64,000 nt of DNA from Streptomyces sp. CGMCC 4.7035. GTDB taxonomy: Bacteria; Actinomycetota; Actinomycetes; Streptomycetales; Streptomycetaceae. The notes under the pieces were generated by a model. It ran no database searches, was not told the origin of the DNA, and saw nothing but the letters and a program-made list of their open reading frames with translations. Position numbers and translations under genes: made by a program. Position 1 is the stretch's first letter. Every line of letters begins with the position of its first letter. The DNA lies in the NCBI RefSeq assembly GCF_031583065.1, contig NZ_CP134053.1:682001-746000 (forward strand), written 5' to 3'. This document shows positions 62,510-64,000 of this stretch, piece by piece.

Positions 62510-63043
62510 TCAGTCTTCGTCGGTCAACAGGCGCTCGCGGATGGCTGCGGGTTGCGCACGGAACTTGGTCGGCTTGGAGGAACTGTCGATTTCCAGTTCC
62601 CCTTGCTTGGCCATTCGCCGCATCATCTCGTACGTGGCGGTCCGTTGCGTCTCGGACGGGTCACCGCCCTGGATCCGGGAAGCCATATCGCCCGCTGTGA
62701 GCCAGTCGTCGGGTGATTCGAGCATGATCTCCCGGATGCGGGCTTTCCGGTTGACCGGCTTCGCTGGACGGACCGTTCGACGGGCGCGCGGCTTGCCTTT
62801 CGTCGCCTTGCTGCTGGTCCCGGCGGAGTGAGCCTGAGGCGGTGCGGCGGGCTCGGGTGCCGGGGTCGAATCCTGAGTAGCGGGCGGCTCCGGCGAGGCG
62901 TCAACGAATTCGCGAAGAGCCTCGATCGCCGAATCGATGCGCGCGAGTTGCTTGTCGAGCGCATCGCGTTGCGCCAAGACGTGTGACCGGCTCTGCAGCA
63001 TCGCGGCGTATGCGCGGCGCGCTTCGGTGACCGCGTCTTCCAC
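62510..63043 (-). CDS. Coiled-coil plus winged-helix-like protein, unknown
   Basis: 177-aa soluble protein from GTG 63043 (AGGGG about 8 nt upstream). Residues 1-48 form an amphipathic helix with heptad-like spacing (AYAAMLQSRSHVLAQRDALD, then LARIDSAIEALREF). Residues 50-95 are a Pro/Ala/Ser linker that ends in a basic patch (KGKPRARRTVRPAKPVNRKA). Residues 98-165 (IREIMLESPDDWLTAGDMAS, TATYEMMRRMAKQGELEI) look like a winged helix-turn-helix of the kind that reads DNA or mediates assembly. No family name is certain. It is divergent from the P450 gene and could regulate the cluster. Confidence 0.7.
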   Translation of the reverse strand: MEDAVTEARRAYAAMLQSRSHVLAQRDALDKQLARIDSAIEALREFVDASPEPPATQDSTPAPEPAAPPQAHSAGTSSKATKGKPRARRTVRPAKPVNRKARIREIMLESPDDWLTAGDMASRIQGGDPSETQRTATYEMMRRMAKQGELEIDSSSKPTKFRAQPAAIRERLLTDED

Positions 63044-63260
63044 GGAGTTGCCCCTTTGTCGGCTGGATCTTGTTCGGTCTCGCTCCGACCTTGCAGGAAG
63101 GGTACAGTCTCATGGACCTGCCCCTTTCGTGTTGCTGAGGAATCGACGCGTCCTCCGGCGGTCTCGTCTTCTGCGTTGCCATATCGAACTGTGTGCCCGT
63201 GTCCGCCCCGTGCCCGTACCGGTGCTCGGTATCGGGCAGACCTCTGTGTGAGGGCTTCCC

Positions 63261-64000
63261 ATGCCTAGCGACCCTGCCGGTCAGCCTCCCCACATCAACC
63301 TCGTCGATCCAGGGCTCTACTCCCACGGCGATCCCTTCGTGCAATGGCGATGGCTCCGGGCGAACGACCCCGTGCATCGCCACACACCCACGGACTACCC
63401 ACCCTTCTGGGCTCTGACGAGATACGAGGACGTCAAGACCGTCTTCCGTGATGCCGAGACCTTCAGCTCCGCCCAGGGGATCCTCCTGCGGCCCTCGGGT
63501 CATGGAGCCGACCCAGGAGGCGGTCGCACCCTGGCGCTCACCGACCCGCCGCGCCACCGCCAACTGCGGGGGCTGGTCGACGACTGGTTCACGGTCCGTT
63601 CGGTGCGGGCCATCGAGGAGAAGATGCGGGAGGTCGCCGGCAGCGTCCTCGACCTCGCCGTGAAGCGCGAACACTGCGATTTCGTGGAGGACATCGCCGC
63701 ACGGATCCCGCTCTACATGATCTGCAGCATGATGGGGGTCCCGGAACCCGACTGGGAGAGGCTGTTCACGTTGAGCCGCCAGGCTTTCGGGGCCGGAGAC
63801 CCGATGACCCGGCGGTTCGCCCACCTGGAGATCATGGGGTACTTCGAGGATCTCGCCGCGGTCAAGGCGGCGAACCCGGCTGACGACCTGGTGAGCGTGC
63901 TCGTGGCCGGCGAGATCGAGGGCAAGCGGATCAGCCGGGACGAGGTCATCCTCAACTGCGACAACCTCTTTGTGGGCGGGGCCGAGAACACCCGTATGGC
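63261..64000 (+). CDS. Cytochrome P450, N-terminal part (runs off window)
   Basis: First 246 residues of a bacterial class I P450 mono-oxygenase. ATG 63261 has GAGGG about 7 nt upstream. Family signatures: DPVHRHTPTDYPPFWALTRY, TLALTDPPRHRQLRGLV (helix C region with the heme-propionate HRxxR) and LYMICSMMGVPEPDW. The I-helix reads LFVGGAENTRMA, where Asn replaces the first Thr of the common GxETT/DTT oxygen-activation motif. The heme Cys loop lies beyond the window. Next to an NRPS it is a candidate tailoring hydroxylase, possibly acting on a carrier-bound amino acid, but that is inference from location. The 217-bp gap upstream holds the divergent promoters. Confidence 0.9.
   Translation, partial: MPSDPAGQPPHINLVDPGLYSHGDPFVQWRWLRANDPVHRHTPTDYPPFWALTRYEDVKTVFRDAETFSSAQGILLRPSGHGADPGGGRTLALTDPPRHRQLRGLVDDWFTVRSVRAIEEKMREVAGSVLDLAVKREHCDFVEDIAARIPLYMICSMMGVPEPDWERLFTLSRQAFGAGDPMTRRFAHLEIMGYFEDLAAVKAANPADDLVSVLVAGEIEGKRISRDEVILNCDNLFVGGAENTRM

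Overview
The window is chromosomal DNA from a high-GC actinomycete, almost certainly a Streptomyces. The evidence is GC-rich third codon positions, GTG/TTG starts, and a conserved streptomycete gene order: tRNA-Trp-secE-nusG-rplK-rplA-(two lipoproteins)-rplJ-rplL-rpoB-rpoC, and tRNA-Thr-tRNA-Met-rpmG-two MaoC genes-murB. Most of the first 47 kb is core genome. The last 16.5 kb is accessory.

Layout. 1-2.0 kb: the 5' part of a RarD-type transporter, a quinone/NAD(P)H oxidoreductase and its divergent HxlR regulator. 2.0-5.1 kb: korA-korB, a 2-oxoacid:ferredoxin oxidoreductase. 5.4-9.1 kb: a NarL-type response regulator and two tandem sensor kinases that arose by duplication. 9.5-19.5 kb: a ten-gene, translationally coupled nuo operon (A,B,C,H,I,J,K,L,M,N) that lacks nuoD, E, F and G, so it encodes a partial complex I. 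19.7-22.8 kb: HtpX protease, a YccF membrane protein, a SUKH/SMI1 protein, a GlsB-type small membrane protein and YajQ. 23-32.5 kb: tRNA-Tyr, a short Cys-containing protein, an NAD-binding protein, an amidohydrolase, tRNA-Thr and tRNA-Met, rpmG, a MaoC pair, murB, an unknown protein, adenosine deaminase, aspartate aminotransferase and tRNA-Trp. 32.6-47.2 kb: secretion, transcription and ribosomal genes ending in rpoB and rpoC. A roughly 500-bp degenerate 16-18 bp minisatellite separates the two paralogous lipoprotein genes.

47.5-64 kb: directly after the rpoC terminator, where streptomycetes normally lead towards rpsL/rpsG/fusA/tuf, there is a convergent 13.7-kb non-ribosomal peptide synthetase gene (C-A-T-C-A-T-C-A-T-C-A-T-TE). 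It is followed by a decayed reading frame, a coiled-coil plus winged-helix-like protein, and a divergent cytochrome P450 that runs off the end. This looks like a biosynthetic cluster placed inside an otherwise conserved transcription/translation locus. By eye, the second and third adenylation domains read as Asn-like and Asp. The second and third condensation domains carry HHxxxDH instead of HHxxxDG.

The strongest leads are the peptide cluster at the rpoC junction with its altered condensation domains, and the complex I operon without its NADH module or NuoD next to a ferredoxin-reducing KorAB. Other observations are the kinase duplication scar, the inter-lipoprotein minisatellite, repeat-rich C-terminal tails on NuoB and NuoC, and several clean palindromic operator candidates.
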